From CAVUAT01 sp963739545 (GTDB taxonomy: Bacteria; Actinomycetota; Thermoleophilia; Solirubrobacterales; 70-9): DNA of 64,000 nucleotides. Of the stretch, positions 1 to 8,825 are shown piece by piece. Under the pieces are notes generated by a model, which had not been told where the DNA came from, ran no database searches, and saw nothing but the letters and a program-made list of their open reading frames with translations. A program made the translations under genes and the position numbers. Position 1 is the first letter of the stretch; every line of letters starts with the position of its first letter. The stretch is taken from NCBI GenBank assembly GCA_963739545.1, contig CAVUAT010000011.1, forward strand, positions 496,001 to 560,000, read 5' to 3'.

Positions 1-2429
1 GCGGTCGGCGTGACGCGGTACGCGTCGAAGACCGAATCCACGTTGCGGAGGCGGTTGATGCACTGCTTCAGCTGCTCGGTGTCGCCGACCTCGACCACGA
101 AGCGGTTCTTGACCATGGGGTGCTTGGTGGCGCACTTGGCCTCGAGAATGTTGAGGCCGGCCTCGGCGAATGTGCGCGAGAGGTCCTCGAGCAGGCGGGT
201 GCGGTCGTAGGCGTCGACCTGGAGCTCGACGCGGTATGAGGCCTCGTTGTCGCCGTCCCAATGGACGTCGGTGATCCGCTCCGGCGCCTTCTTGAGCGCC
301 TTCAGGTTGCGGCAATCCTTGCGGTGGACGGTGATGCCGCGGCCAAGCGAGACGTACCCGACGATCTCGTCGCCGGGGACGGGCCGGCAGCACTTGGCGA
401 GCCGCACGGCAACCTGATCGACCCCCTTGACCTTGATCCCGTAGCTCGTCGCCTCCTCGGTGGGGCGCCGCGCCGTGTCGGTGCCCTTAACCAGCCCGTC
501 GGTCGGCTCGTCGGCGACGGCGGCTTCGCCCTGCTTGAGGCGCTGCATCACCTTGTTGGCGACGGTCTTCGTCGAGATCTTCGACTGCCCGAGCGCGATG
601 TAGAAGTCGTCAGCCTTGCGGAACCCCATCTCGCGGATCACGTCGGCGAACATCGGCGAGCCCGAGACCTTGTGCTGCGGAAGGCCGCGCTTCTGCAGGG
701 CCTCCATCAGCTGCTCTCGCCCGCGGCGCTCGGCGTCCTCACGGCCCTCCCGCTGGAACCAGGCGCGGATCTTGTTGCGGGCGCGCGCGGTGCGGACCAG
801 CTTCAGCCAGTCGCGCGAGGGACCGCGGCCCTGCTTCGCGGTCAGCACCTCGACGATGTCGCCGCTCTTCAGCGTGTAGTGAAGCGGGACGATCTTGCCG
901 TTGACCTTCGCCCCGACGCATTGGTGGCCGACGTCGGTGTGCACCGAGTAGGCGAAGTCGAGCGGCGTCGAGCCGGCCGAGAGGTTCTTGACCTCGCCGC
1001 CGGGGGTGAACACGAACACCTCGTCCTCGAGCAGGTCGCCCTTGAGCGCCTCGATGAACTGCTTCGGATCGGTGTCCTTCTCGGCCTCGAGCAGCTGGCG
1101 CAGCCAGGTCATCTTCTCCTTGGCGGGGTCCCCCCCGCCCGAGCCCTCCTTGTAGACGACGTGGGCTGCGATCCCGTACTCGGCCAGGTCGTGCATCTCC
1201 CCCGTGCGAATCTGGATCTCGAGCGGCTGGCCCTCGGGCCCGATCACGGTCGTGTGCAGGGCCGCGTACATATTGGCCTTGGGCATCGCGATGAAGTCCT
1301 TGAAGCGCCCCGGAAGCGGCTTCCAGATCGAGTGGATGACGCCGATCGCGCCGTAGCAGTCCTTGACCGAGCCGGTCAGCACGCGCATCGCCGTGAGGTC
1401 GAAGATCTCGTTGAACTCGCGGCCCTTGCGGGTCATCTTCGTGTAGATCGAATAGAAGTGCTTGGCGCGGCCCGAGATCTCGGCGTCGATGCCGACGGCC
1501 TTGAGCTCGCGGCCCAGGAACTTGCCCGCCTCGTCGACGTAGTTCTCGCGCTCGGTGCGCTGCTGGGCGACGAGCTCCTTGATCTCCTCGTACTTGCGCG
1601 GGTGCAGGGTCGAGAACGCGAGGTCCTCGAGCTCCCACTTGATGGCGTGGATGCCGAGGCGGTGGGCGAGCGGGGCGAAGATCTCGAGCGTCTCGCGGGC
1701 CTTCTCCATCTGCTTCTGCTTCGGGAGCGCGTCGAGGGTGCGCATGTTGTGGAGGCGGTCGGCCAGCTTGATCAGGATCACCCTGACGTCGGTGGCCATC
1801 GCCACCATCATCTTTCGATAGTTCTCGGCCTGGCGCTCGTCGCGGCTCTTGAACGTGATCTCGGTCAGCTTGGTGACGCCGTCGACGAGCTGGGCGATCT
1901 CCTCGCCGAAGCGCTCGCGGACCTCGTCGAGGCTGGCGCTGGTGTCCTCGACGGTGTCATGCAGCAGCGCGGCCCCCAGCGTCGCGGTGTCGAGGCGCAT
2001 GCCGGCGCAGATGCGCGCGACGCCGAGCGGGTGCGTGATGAAGTCCTCACCCGACTTGCGCTCCTGACCCTCGTGGCTCTCGCACGCGAAGGCGAAGGCG
2101 CGCTCGATCTCGTCCCGATCGATCGCCTCGACGAGCTCCGACGAGTGCTCCTCGATCACCGCGAAGAGGTCGCCGAGCAGCGCGCGCTCGTCTGCGTCGA
2201 GCGCCTTCGTGATGGCGTCGGGCTTCGGGACAGCGTGCTTGCCCTTGGGCTCACCGACGCGGGTGTGACCGCGCCCGTTGCCGTCCTTCAGCTCTGTGCC
2301 CTGTTTCGCAGGTATCGCTTCGCCTCCTCGTGCCGGGCGATACAGGCGCCGAATGCGCGCGATCGCTCCAACGCGGTCCTCTCCGAGGATAAGACCCGGA
2401 GCGCTCCGGTGCCGCGATCGAGTCTCCAT
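1..2429 (-). CDS. relA: RelA/SpoT-type (p)ppGpp synthetase/hydrolase, 3' end cut by window edge
   Basis: Bifunctional stringent-response enzyme that makes (p)ppGpp from ATP and GTP/GDP and hydrolyses it. Reading the minus strand, the hydrolase motif HDTVEDT lies at about residues 157-163, the synthetase motif AKHFYSIYTK near 325 and EIQIRT near 405, followed by a TGS domain (near 480) and a C-terminal ACT domain whose last visible residues are VDSVFDAYRVTPT, the usual extreme end of actinobacterial RelA. So only a few codons are missing. The intact HD motif predicts hydrolase activity. The only canonical in-frame start I find is ATG at 2429, which gives about 75 residues more than usual before the HD domain and overlaps the end of recJ by about 140 nt. 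No ATG, GTG or TTG occurs in frame between 2429 and the HD domain proper. Identity is very secure, the start less so. Confidence 0.95.
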   Translation of the reverse strand, partial: METRSRHRSAPGLILGEDRVGAIARIRRLYRPARGGEAIPAKQGTELKDGNGRGHTRVGEPKGKHAVPKPDAITKALDADERALLGDLFAVIEEHSSELVEAIDRDEIERAFAFACESHEGQERKSGEDFITHPLGVARICAGMRLDTATLGAALLHDTVEDTSASLDEVRERFGEEIAQLVDGVTKLTEITFKSRDERQAENYRKMMVAMATDVRVILIKLADRLHNMRTLDALPKQKQMEKARETLEIFAPLAHRLGIHAIKWELEDLAFSTLHPRKYEEIKELVAQQRTERENYVDEAGKFLGRELKAVGIDAEISGRAKHFYSIYTKMTRKGREFNEIFDLTAMRVLTGSVKDCYGAIGVIHSIWKPLPGRFKDFIAMPKANMYAALHTTVIGPEGQPLEIQIRTGEMHDLAEYGIAAHVVYKEGSGGGDPAKEKMTWLRQLLEAEKDTDPKQFIEALKGDLLEDEVFVFTPGGEVKNLSAGSTPLDFAYSVHTDVGHQCVGAKVNGKIVPLHYTLKSGDIVEVLTAKQGRGPSRDWLKLVRTARARNKIRAWFQREGREDAERRGREQLMEALQKRGLPQHKVSGSPMFADVIREMGFRKADDFYIALGQSKISTKTVANKVMQRLKQGEAAVADEPTDGLVKGTDTARRPTEEATSYGIKVKGVDQVAVRLAKCCRPVPGDEIVGYVSLGRGITVHRKDCRNLKALKKAPERITDVHWDGDNEASYRVELQVDAYDRTRLLEDLSRTFAEAGLNILEAKCATKHPMVKNRFVVEVGDTEQLKQCINRLRNVDSVFDAYRVTPT

Positions 2430-4939
2430 TCGCAGAGCCCTAGCTCGACCAGCACGCGCGTCGCGCGGGCCCCGGCCTCGGGCGTGCGCGGGTAGCGGCC
2501 CGGGCCCGCGAGCGCCTCGCGGAGGGCCTCGCCCGAGAGCGAGCGCTCGGGCGCAGTGGAGGCTGCGCGCCAGATCTCGGCGATCGTGCCGCGAGCCTGC
2601 CACTCGCGCGCCGCGCAGAGCTCCGCCAACTGAGCCTCGGGAGCGCCCCAGGCAAGGTGCAGATACCCGGGGTGAAGCGGAGTCGCCCCGCCCGGGCCGA
2701 AGAGCCCCGCTCGCGCGAGCTGCTCGCTGCGCTCGAAGGGCGGCGGGTCGATCAGGACGACGTGCTGGAAGCGCCGCGCGGCCTCAGAGCGGCGGGCGAG
2801 GGCGCCCCAGTCCGCGAGCGAGAGGCCGGCCTCGCGCTCGCCTCGCTCGCCCACGGCGCCAAGCGCGGCGTCGAGCGCCGCCTCGCCGCAACGCGAGCAG
2901 GCGATCGAGGGCTCGCCGGCGCCGAAGCGCCGCGGATCGGCGGCGGAGCCCGCGAGCTCGCGCCGGCGGGCGGCGTCGGCGCACACGGCCAGCACCGAGT
3001 CACCGCTCGACACCAGCTCGGCCAGCGCCGCGATCGCGGCGCCGCGGCGCCGGTCCACGACCTCGCGGGGCCGCGCATGGGCGGCCGCGGGCGCCACGGG
3101 CCAGGCGCCGTCGAAGCCTTCGAACGCCGAGGCAAAGCGGGCCCACCACTCCTCAGCGCTCGCCGGGCAGGAGGCTCCGCCGCACCCCGTCGGCTCGGTG
3201 CCCTCTGCCCCTGGGGCCTCGGCCTCAGCGGTGGCGAGCGGGTAGAGCTCGCGAAGCACGACCCGTGGCGAGACCGCGCCGTTCCAGCGATCCACCTCGA
3301 GGCGGACCGAGAGGTCGATGGCCTCGCGGTCGGCGAGGCGCTCGAGGTCGCCGTTCATGCCGAACGCGACGCCCGAGGCCTTGCCGGCTCCGCTCTCGAG
3401 CTCGAAGCGCGAATGGCGGCCGGCCTCGCCGAGCGGCCTGATCTCGCACAGCCGCGCCGACGGCACGACCAGCCGCGGGTCGGGGTTCCCCTTGCCGAAA
3501 GGGCCGACGCGCTCGAGTTGCTCGGCGAGGTCCATGCCGATCCCCTCGCGCCCGACTCCGACGAGCGCGTCGATCGACTCGGTCTGGACCAGCTCGGCAC
3601 CGGCGAGCTCTGCGGTCGCGTGGGCGAGGAAGGCCTCGCGGAACGGCTCGAGGCTCTCGCGCCGGAGCTCGAGCCCCGCAGCCGCGCGGTGGCCGCCGTG
3701 GCGGACGAGGTGCTCGGAGCATGCGTCGAGCGCCGCGATCAGGTCGAAGCCGGGGATGCTGCGAGCCGAGCCGCGGCCGGTATCGCCGTCGAGCGAGAGC
3801 AAGACGGTCGGGCGCCAGTGGCGCTCGGCGAGCCGCGAGGCGGCGATCCCGACGACGCCGGGGTGCCACCCTTCCCCCGCCAGCACCAGAGCGGGTGCAC
3901 CCGCCTGATCGGGCGAGAGCTGGCCGCGCGCGGTCTCGGCGGCATCGGAGACCTCGCGCTCGGTCGCACGCCGCTCGGAGTTGGCGCGGTCGAGCTCGGC
4001 CGCGATCGACGCCGCCCGCTCCTCGTCGGAGCTCAGCATCAGCTCGACCCCGGCGTCCGCGCGGTAGAGGCGGCCAGCGGCGTTGATGCGCGGGGCCAGG
4101 CGGAAGCCGAGGGCCCCTTCGTCGACGGTCTCGGCCTCGACCTTCGACACCGCCATCAGGGCCCGCACGCCGGGCCGCGGCGAGGCCCGCATCGCCGCCA
4201 GCCCCTGCCGGACGAGGCGGCGGTTCTCGCCGATCAGCGGAACGAGGTCGGCGACGGTCGCGAGGGCGACCAGGTCGAGGTCAGCCGTGGTGGCGGGAAC
4301 GCCCGCCGTCTCGCGGAGCGCGATCGCGAGCTTGTGGGCGACACCCGCGGCGCAGAGCGCGCTGAACGGATAGCCCGAGACGACGGGGTGCAGGATCGGG
4401 CAGCCGGGCAGCTCGGTCGGCGGCTCGTGGTGGTCGGTGACGATCACATCGAGGCCGGCCGCTTTCGCCGCGGCCACCTCCGCGGCCGAGCCGATGCCGC
4501 AGTCGACGGTGATCACCATCTCGGAGCCGCGCGTGCGGATCTCTTCGACCCCGGAGAGCGTCAGCCCATAGCCGTCAGCCAGCCGATCGGGGATCAGCCA
4601 GTCGCACTCGGCGCCAAGCTCGCGCAGCACCGAGACGAGGATCGTCGTCGAGCAGACCCCGTCGACGTCGTAGTCCCCGTGCACAGTCACCCTCCCGCCG
4701 CGTCGGGCAAGCGACAGGACGCGCTCGCAGACCTCGTCCATCCCCTCGAAGGCAAATGGGTCGTGATCGTCTCGCGCCTCGAGGAAATCGCGGGCGGCCT
4801 CGACCGTGCGATAGCCGCGGCGCACCAGCATCACCGCGATCGGCTCGGCGAGCTCCAGCTCGGCCGCCAGCCGCCGCGCCTCCGCGTAGTCGTAGGGGGC
4901 CGCGGTAAAGACGCGAGCGTGGGCGATCGAGGCGACCAT
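2288..4939 (-). CDS. recJ: Single-stranded-DNA 5'-3' exonuclease RecJ with long C-terminal extension
   Basis: DHH-superfamily exonuclease of recombination and mismatch/base-excision repair. At 883 residues it is long compared with about 570 for E. coli RecJ. Motif I GDYDVDG is at 88-94, VDCGIG at 145-150, the DHH triad at 169-171 and the DHHA1 motif GGHRAAAG at 415-422, so all metal-binding motifs are present. An OB-like domain follows to about 560. Residues about 590-883 form an Ala/Arg-rich extension containing a CSRCGE Cys pair and a hydrophobic strand ending VVLIDPPPF, which resembles a degenerate helicase-like fold seen in long Gram-positive RecJ proteins. Start ATG 4939. The 3' end overlaps the only canonical relA start, suggesting cotranscription with relA and the upstream secDF cluster. 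Confidence 0.93.
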   Translation of the reverse strand: MVASIAHARVFTAAPYDYAEARRLAAELELAEPIAVMLVRRGYRTVEAARDFLEARDDHDPFAFEGMDEVCERVLSLARRGGRVTVHGDYDVDGVCSTTILVSVLRELGAECDWLIPDRLADGYGLTLSGVEEIRTRGSEMVITVDCGIGSAAEVAAAKAAGLDVIVTDHHEPPTELPGCPILHPVVSGYPFSALCAAGVAHKLAIALRETAGVPATTADLDLVALATVADLVPLIGENRRLVRQGLAAMRASPRPGVRALMAVSKVEAETVDEGALGFRLAPRINAAGRLYRADAGVELMLSSDEERAASIAAELDRANSERRATEREVSDAAETARGQLSPDQAGAPALVLAGEGWHPGVVGIAASRLAERHWRPTVLLSLDGDTGRGSARSIPGFDLIAALDACSEHLVRHGGHRAAAGLELRRESLEPFREAFLAHATAELAGAELVQTESIDALVGVGREGIGMDLAEQLERVGPFGKGNPDPRLVVPSARLCEIRPLGEAGRHSRFELESGAGKASGVAFGMNGDLERLADREAIDLSVRLEVDRWNGAVSPRVVLRELYPLATAEAEAPGAEGTEPTGCGGASCPASAEEWWARFASAFEGFDGAWPVAPAAAHARPREVVDRRRGAAIAALAELVSSGDSVLAVCADAARRRELAGSAADPRRFGAGEPSIACSRCGEAALDAALGAVGERGEREAGLSLADWGALARRSEAARRFQHVVLIDPPPFERSEQLARAGLFGPGGATPLHPGYLHLAWGAPEAQLAELCAAREWQARGTIAEIWRAASTAPERSLSGEALREALAGPGRYPRTPEAGARATRVLVELGLCEWRLDRGTGALRVLSSERTALERSRAFGACIARHEEAKRYLRNRAQS

Positions 4940-5044
4940 CCCCTGAGGCTAGGTTCGGCCCCTGACGGAAAACGGCGCTGTGGCCCGGGTGCGCGAGGAA
5001 CAACCCGCATCTCGCGGAGTCGCAGCGGTGTGCCGAGCGGGAGC

Positions 5045-5320
5045 CTAGACGGGAACGCCGGCGGCGCGCTCTTCGCGCACGCCCATCGCGTAGACCACCG
5101 CGAGGCCCACAACGGTGCCGGGGATCGCGAACAGCACCGTGGCCAGGTCGGTGTCGCCGATGCTGCGGCCGAGCGCGATCTGGGCGATCGCGCCGGAGGC
5201 CATCGCGCCGACCGCCGCGCCCAGGAATGCGCCGACGATCCCGCCGCGGAAGCGGTCGGGCATGAAGACGGTGAAGTGCCAGAGGGCGACGCCCATCGTG
5301 AACCAGACCAGTGCGGCCAT
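5045..5320 (-). CDS. Small conserved membrane protein (91 aa) downstream of secDF
   Basis: A 91-residue protein with three predicted hydrophobic segments (about 5-20, 26-48 and 58-78) and Gly/Ala-rich glycine-zipper-like stretches (GGIVGAFLGAAVGAMASG). Its ATG at 5318-5320 abuts the secDF stop codon at 5321-5323 with no spacer, so translation is probably coupled to secDF. The fold resembles the short GlsB/YeaQ/YmgE-type membrane proteins, but I see no family-defining motif. Function unknown; the neighbourhood hints at an envelope role. Confidence 0.8.
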   Translation of the reverse strand: MAALVWFTMGVALWHFTVFMPDRFRGGIVGAFLGAAVGAMASGAIAQIALGRSIGDTDLATVLFAIPGTVVGLAVVYAMGVREERAAGVPV

Positions 5321-8263
5321 CTAGCGCGGCCTCCCGTGCTTGCGTTTGCGGCCCTTGCGGCGTTCCTTGCCCTGCAGGCGGCGGAGCGCCGCGGCGCTCG
5401 CCTCGCTCAGCTCGGGCTTCTCGGCGAGGCCGTCCCCGCCGTTGCCGCTCTCGGCCGGTTCCTCCGGCTCCGGGGACGAGGGCTCGGGTTGCGGCGCCTC
5501 CGGCTGGGGCGGCGGTGCGACCGGGCCGGTGGACCCGGGCAGCACTCCCGGGACCGAGGACTGCACGGGCTCGGGCGCGGGCGGCTTTACGCGCGGCTGG
5601 TCGGGCTCGGGCTTGGACTCGGCCTCTGGAACGTCGCCCTCGAGGCGGGCGATCACGTTCTCCTCGGGGAACGGAGGCACGTAGCCCATCTGCTCCTGAA
5701 TCCGCTCGCGGCGGCGGCGATACGCGGGCTCGCGCTCCTTCCAGGCGGTCAGGACGGGCGCCGCGATGAAGATCGACGAATACGTACCCGACGCGATCCC
5801 GACGATCATCGCGAAGGCGAAGTCCTGCAGCGTGGTGCCGCCGAAGATGAACAGGACCGCGACCAGGAAGACGCTCGAGAGGCCGGTGATCAGCGACCGC
5901 GTGAGGACCTCGCTCATCGAGCGGTTGACGATCTGCGAGAAGGTCGCCCGCGGCAGGCGCGGGACGTTCTCTCGTATCCGGTCGAAGACGATGACGGTGT
6001 CGTAGAGCGAGTAGCCGAGGATGGTCAGGAAGGCCGCGACGGTTCCCGACGTCACCTCCCGCTCGGCCAGGGCGTAGACGCCGCCCGTGATCAGGATGTC
6101 GTGGATGACCGCGATCAGGACGGGGACCGCGTACTTGGGCTCGAAGCGGAACGCCATGTAGGCGCAGATCACGAGCAGCGAGAAGATGATCGCGTAGACG
6201 GCGCTGCGGGCGACCTGCTCGCCGAAGGTGGGGCCGATCGTGGTGGAGTCGAACCCGTCCTCGACCAGCGTGAAGTCACCGTCCAGCGCAGGCTGCACCT
6301 CGCGCACCTGTTCGGGCTCGATGTCGGCCTCGATCTGGAACACGTTGTCGCCGAGCTCGTCGCTCGAGGCCTCGGTGATCTCGGCGTCGTTGACTCCGAC
6401 GCCCTCGAGGGTGGTGCGGACCTGGTCGACGCTCACGTCGTCCACGAACGCCGCGGTGATCCGGCTGCCCGACGCGAAGTCGAGGCCGAGGTTCAGCTGG
6501 AGCGTCGCGAAGGCGATCGCGCCGATCATCAGGATCACTCCCGAGAGCGAGAAGAAGTACTTGCTCATCCCGGTGAAGTCGAAGTGCCAGGTCACGCGTT
6601 GCTCGTCGCGCGCTCCGAGGAACGCCTTCGACTGCATGATCCGGGAGTTGCCGAAGACGCCGAGGAAGGCCTGCGTGAAGACGACGGCGGTGAACAGCGA
6701 GGCGATCGTTCCGACGCCCAGCGTGAACGCGAAGCCCTTGACGCCCGCCGTCGAGAGGACGAACAGGATGAAGGCCGTGATCAGGACGATCACGTTCGCG
6801 TCGATGATCGTCCCGATGCCCTTGCGGTAGCCCGTAGAGATCGCCGATCTCAGCGATTTTCCGGCCCGCACTTCCTCCTTTATTCGCTCGAAGATGACGA
6901 CGTTCGAGTCGGCGGCCACGCCTATGGTCAGGATCAGTCCCGCGATGCCCGGCAGCGTCAGGGTGATCGGAATCAATACGACTAGGGCGTAGAAGAAGAC
7001 CCCGTACAGAGCGAGCCCGAGCGCGGCGACCACGCCGAGGAAGCGGTAGTAGGCGATCAGGAAGAGGACGACGAGGATCAGGCCGACGATGCCCGCCTTC
7101 AGGCCCTGGTCGAGCGCCTGCTCACCCAGGGTCGCGGAGACCGTGGACTGAGAGATCAGCTTCAACTCGATCGGCAGGGCGCCGATCTTCAGGAACTCGG
7201 CCAGGTCCTGAGCCTCGGTGATGTTGCCCACGCCCTGGATCTCGGCGCCGTTGCGGCCGTCGATCCCGCTGGGGTTCTCGACGAAGTTGATGATCGGCCG
7301 CGAAACGATCTCGTTGTCGAGCACGACCGCGAAGTGGTCCGACAGCTCGGATGCCTCGGCGGCCGAGATCCCCGGTGGCGCGGTGAGGAGCCCGCGCTCA
7401 GCGATCTCCTGGGTCACGCTGGCAAACGCTTCCCGGCCGTCGTCGCTGAACTCGAAGTTGACGTTGTTCTGGCCGGCGTCGTCGGTGCCCGCCTCGGGGT
7501 TGCGAATGTCGTCGCCCGACAACGCCGGGCGATCCTGGATCACGTAGTAGCCGAGGTTGTCGGTCTCCTGGTTCTCCTTCTCGTCGGTGTCGGGGTTGTC
7601 CGGCGGCGGCTCGGCCCTGACCACGACCGTGCCCTGCGGTATCGCGACGACTTCCTGGCGCTCCTTCGGCGGGAGCGGGTCCTGGCCCTCGGCCACCTCG
7701 AACAGGTCGGCTCGGGCGGCCTCGGGACCGGCGATCAGCTCCTTCGTCTGTGCGTCGAACAGGTAGTACGTGGGGCCGGTCGTCGTGCACGAGTCCTCGA
7801 AGCACTCCGGCTCCTGCTGCGAGGCGAGCTGCACGGCGTCGTAGAGGCGGGGAAACGGGGACTCCGAGGCGCGATCTCGAGGTACGTTCGGGTTCGGGAT
7901 GACGTTCGGTTCCCAGTCATAGAAGAAGAGCTGTGCGGTGTCGCCGACCTGGTTGATCGCCCGCTCGGCGTTGTCGACGTTCGGCAGGCCGATGCGGACC
8001 GAGTCGGTGCCGATCCGCGAGATCTCGGGCTCGGAGACGCCGAGGGAGTCGGTGCGGTCGCGGATGATCTCGATCGAGCGATCGATGTCGTCGCCCTGCA
8101 CCTCCGGGTTCTGCGGCGTCGGGCGGCCCTGGTAGATCAGCTCGGTGCCGCCGCTCAGGTCGAGGCCGAGCTTCGTGTCGTTCCTGCTGATCGCGAACAG
8201 CGAGGCGGCGACGAGTCCGGCGACGAACAGGAGGACGAAGAGGTTTCTGCGACGTGAAGTCAT
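5321..8263 (-). CDS. secDF: Fused protein-export membrane protein SecDF
   Basis: Proton-driven motor that assists SecYEG-dependent export from the periplasmic/outer side. One 980-residue chain carries SecD then SecF. SecD part: N-terminal membrane anchor, motif LGLDLSGGTEL near 33-43, large extracytoplasmic P1 domain, and five membrane helices with the conserved DSNVVIFERIKEE motif. SecF part begins around residue 560 with anchor and NLGLDFASG, and has LYDTVIVFDRIREN in its membrane core. The last ~110 residues form a Pro/Glu-rich then Lys/Arg-rich cytoplasmic tail not found in model SecDF proteins. Fused SecDF is known from Bacillus; no yajC is seen upstream, where a zinc-ribbon/PAS gene sits instead. 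Start ATG 8263. Confidence 0.95.
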   Translation of the reverse strand: MTSRRRNLFVLLFVAGLVAASLFAISRNDTKLGLDLSGGTELIYQGRPTPQNPEVQGDDIDRSIEIIRDRTDSLGVSEPEISRIGTDSVRIGLPNVDNAERAINQVGDTAQLFFYDWEPNVIPNPNVPRDRASESPFPRLYDAVQLASQQEPECFEDSCTTTGPTYYLFDAQTKELIAGPEAARADLFEVAEGQDPLPPKERQEVVAIPQGTVVVRAEPPPDNPDTDEKENQETDNLGYYVIQDRPALSGDDIRNPEAGTDDAGQNNVNFEFSDDGREAFASVTQEIAERGLLTAPPGISAAEASELSDHFAVVLDNEIVSRPIINFVENPSGIDGRNGAEIQGVGNITEAQDLAEFLKIGALPIELKLISQSTVSATLGEQALDQGLKAGIVGLILVVLFLIAYYRFLGVVAALGLALYGVFFYALVVLIPITLTLPGIAGLILTIGVAADSNVVIFERIKEEVRAGKSLRSAISTGYRKGIGTIIDANVIVLITAFILFVLSTAGVKGFAFTLGVGTIASLFTAVVFTQAFLGVFGNSRIMQSKAFLGARDEQRVTWHFDFTGMSKYFFSLSGVILMIGAIAFATLQLNLGLDFASGSRITAAFVDDVSVDQVRTTLEGVGVNDAEITEASSDELGDNVFQIEADIEPEQVREVQPALDGDFTLVEDGFDSTTIGPTFGEQVARSAVYAIIFSLLVICAYMAFRFEPKYAVPVLIAVIHDILITGGVYALAEREVTSGTVAAFLTILGYSLYDTVIVFDRIRENVPRLPRATFSQIVNRSMSEVLTRSLITGLSSVFLVAVLFIFGGTTLQDFAFAMIVGIASGTYSSIFIAAPVLTAWKEREPAYRRRRERIQEQMGYVPPFPEENVIARLEGDVPEAESKPEPDQPRVKPPAPEPVQSSVPGVLPGSTGPVAPPPQPEAPQPEPSSPEPEEPAESGNGGDGLAEKPELSEASAAALRRLQGKERRKGRKRKHGRPR

Positions 8264-8281
8264 CGCACTGCTTTGGGCCCG

Positions 8282-8767
8282 CTACTCCGGCGTGAGGACG
8301 AGCAGCAGCCCGCCGTCGTCGTCGTACGCGGGAAAGACGTCGGCGACGGCCTCGGTCGGCAGATCGCCCTCTGCGTTGACCTCGACCTTCTTGCCGAGGG
8401 AGCGAACGCCCCACTCGAGCGTCGTCTCGATCGGGTCGGCGGTCGGGCCGGCCTTGGAGTCGGCTCCGGTGGCGGCCTCGACCTTGTCCATCCACTCGAG
8501 GCCGAGCACGTCGATGACCGGGCGCCCGATCACGTCCTCGTCCTTGAGGCCGGTCAGCTCGAAGGCGTTCTTGCCGAGGTCGAGCAGGCGGCCGTCCTTG
8601 TCACAGGTGAAGAAAGCGGCACCGGGAGCCGGGTAGTAGTCGTCGAGCAGCTCGAACAAGAAGCCGAATCCGCACTTCGAGCACCCCTTGGGCCGGTTGG
8701 AGAACCCCACCGTTCGCTCGCTGCTGAGCTCCCTGTTGCCGCAGTTCGGGCAGATGAAGAAAGGCAT
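8282..8767 (-). CDS. Zinc-ribbon plus PAS-domain protein
   Basis: A 161-residue soluble protein starting at ATG 8765-8767 (MPFFICPNCG); a TTG three codons upstream is possible. The N-terminus has a four-cysteine ribbon (CPNCG ... CSKCG). Residues about 50-105 resemble a PAS core: FFTCDKDGRLLDLGKNAFELTG then DVIGRPVIDVLGL. It has no kinase, cyclase or DNA-binding domain, so it is probably a small sensor or adaptor acting with an unknown partner. It precedes secDF by 18 nt and follows ruvB by about 60 nt on the same strand, so it may be in the ruv-secDF transcript. Ligand unknown. Confidence 0.75.
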   Translation of the reverse strand: MPFFICPNCGNRELSSERTVGFSNRPKGCSKCGFGFLFELLDDYYPAPGAAFFTCDKDGRLLDLGKNAFELTGLKDEDVIGRPVIDVLGLEWMDKVEAATGADSKAGPTADPIETTLEWGVRSLGKKVEVNAEGDLPTEAVADVFPAYDDDGGLLLVLTPE

Positions 8768-8825
8768 CGCGAGCAAGGCTAGCCGAGTGCCTGAAGCAAG
8801 GCTAAGCGGAATCTGCCGGCCGACC

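Noticed and set aside
261..2495. 744-codon open frame on the plus strand
   Set aside because: Exact antisense of relA; GC-rich third positions keep it open. No domain and the opposite strand has all RelA motifs.
2657..6985. 1442-codon open frame on the plus strand
   Set aside because: Antisense of recJ, the small membrane gene and secDF; crosses three real genes and has low-complexity Arg/Gly/Ala composition.
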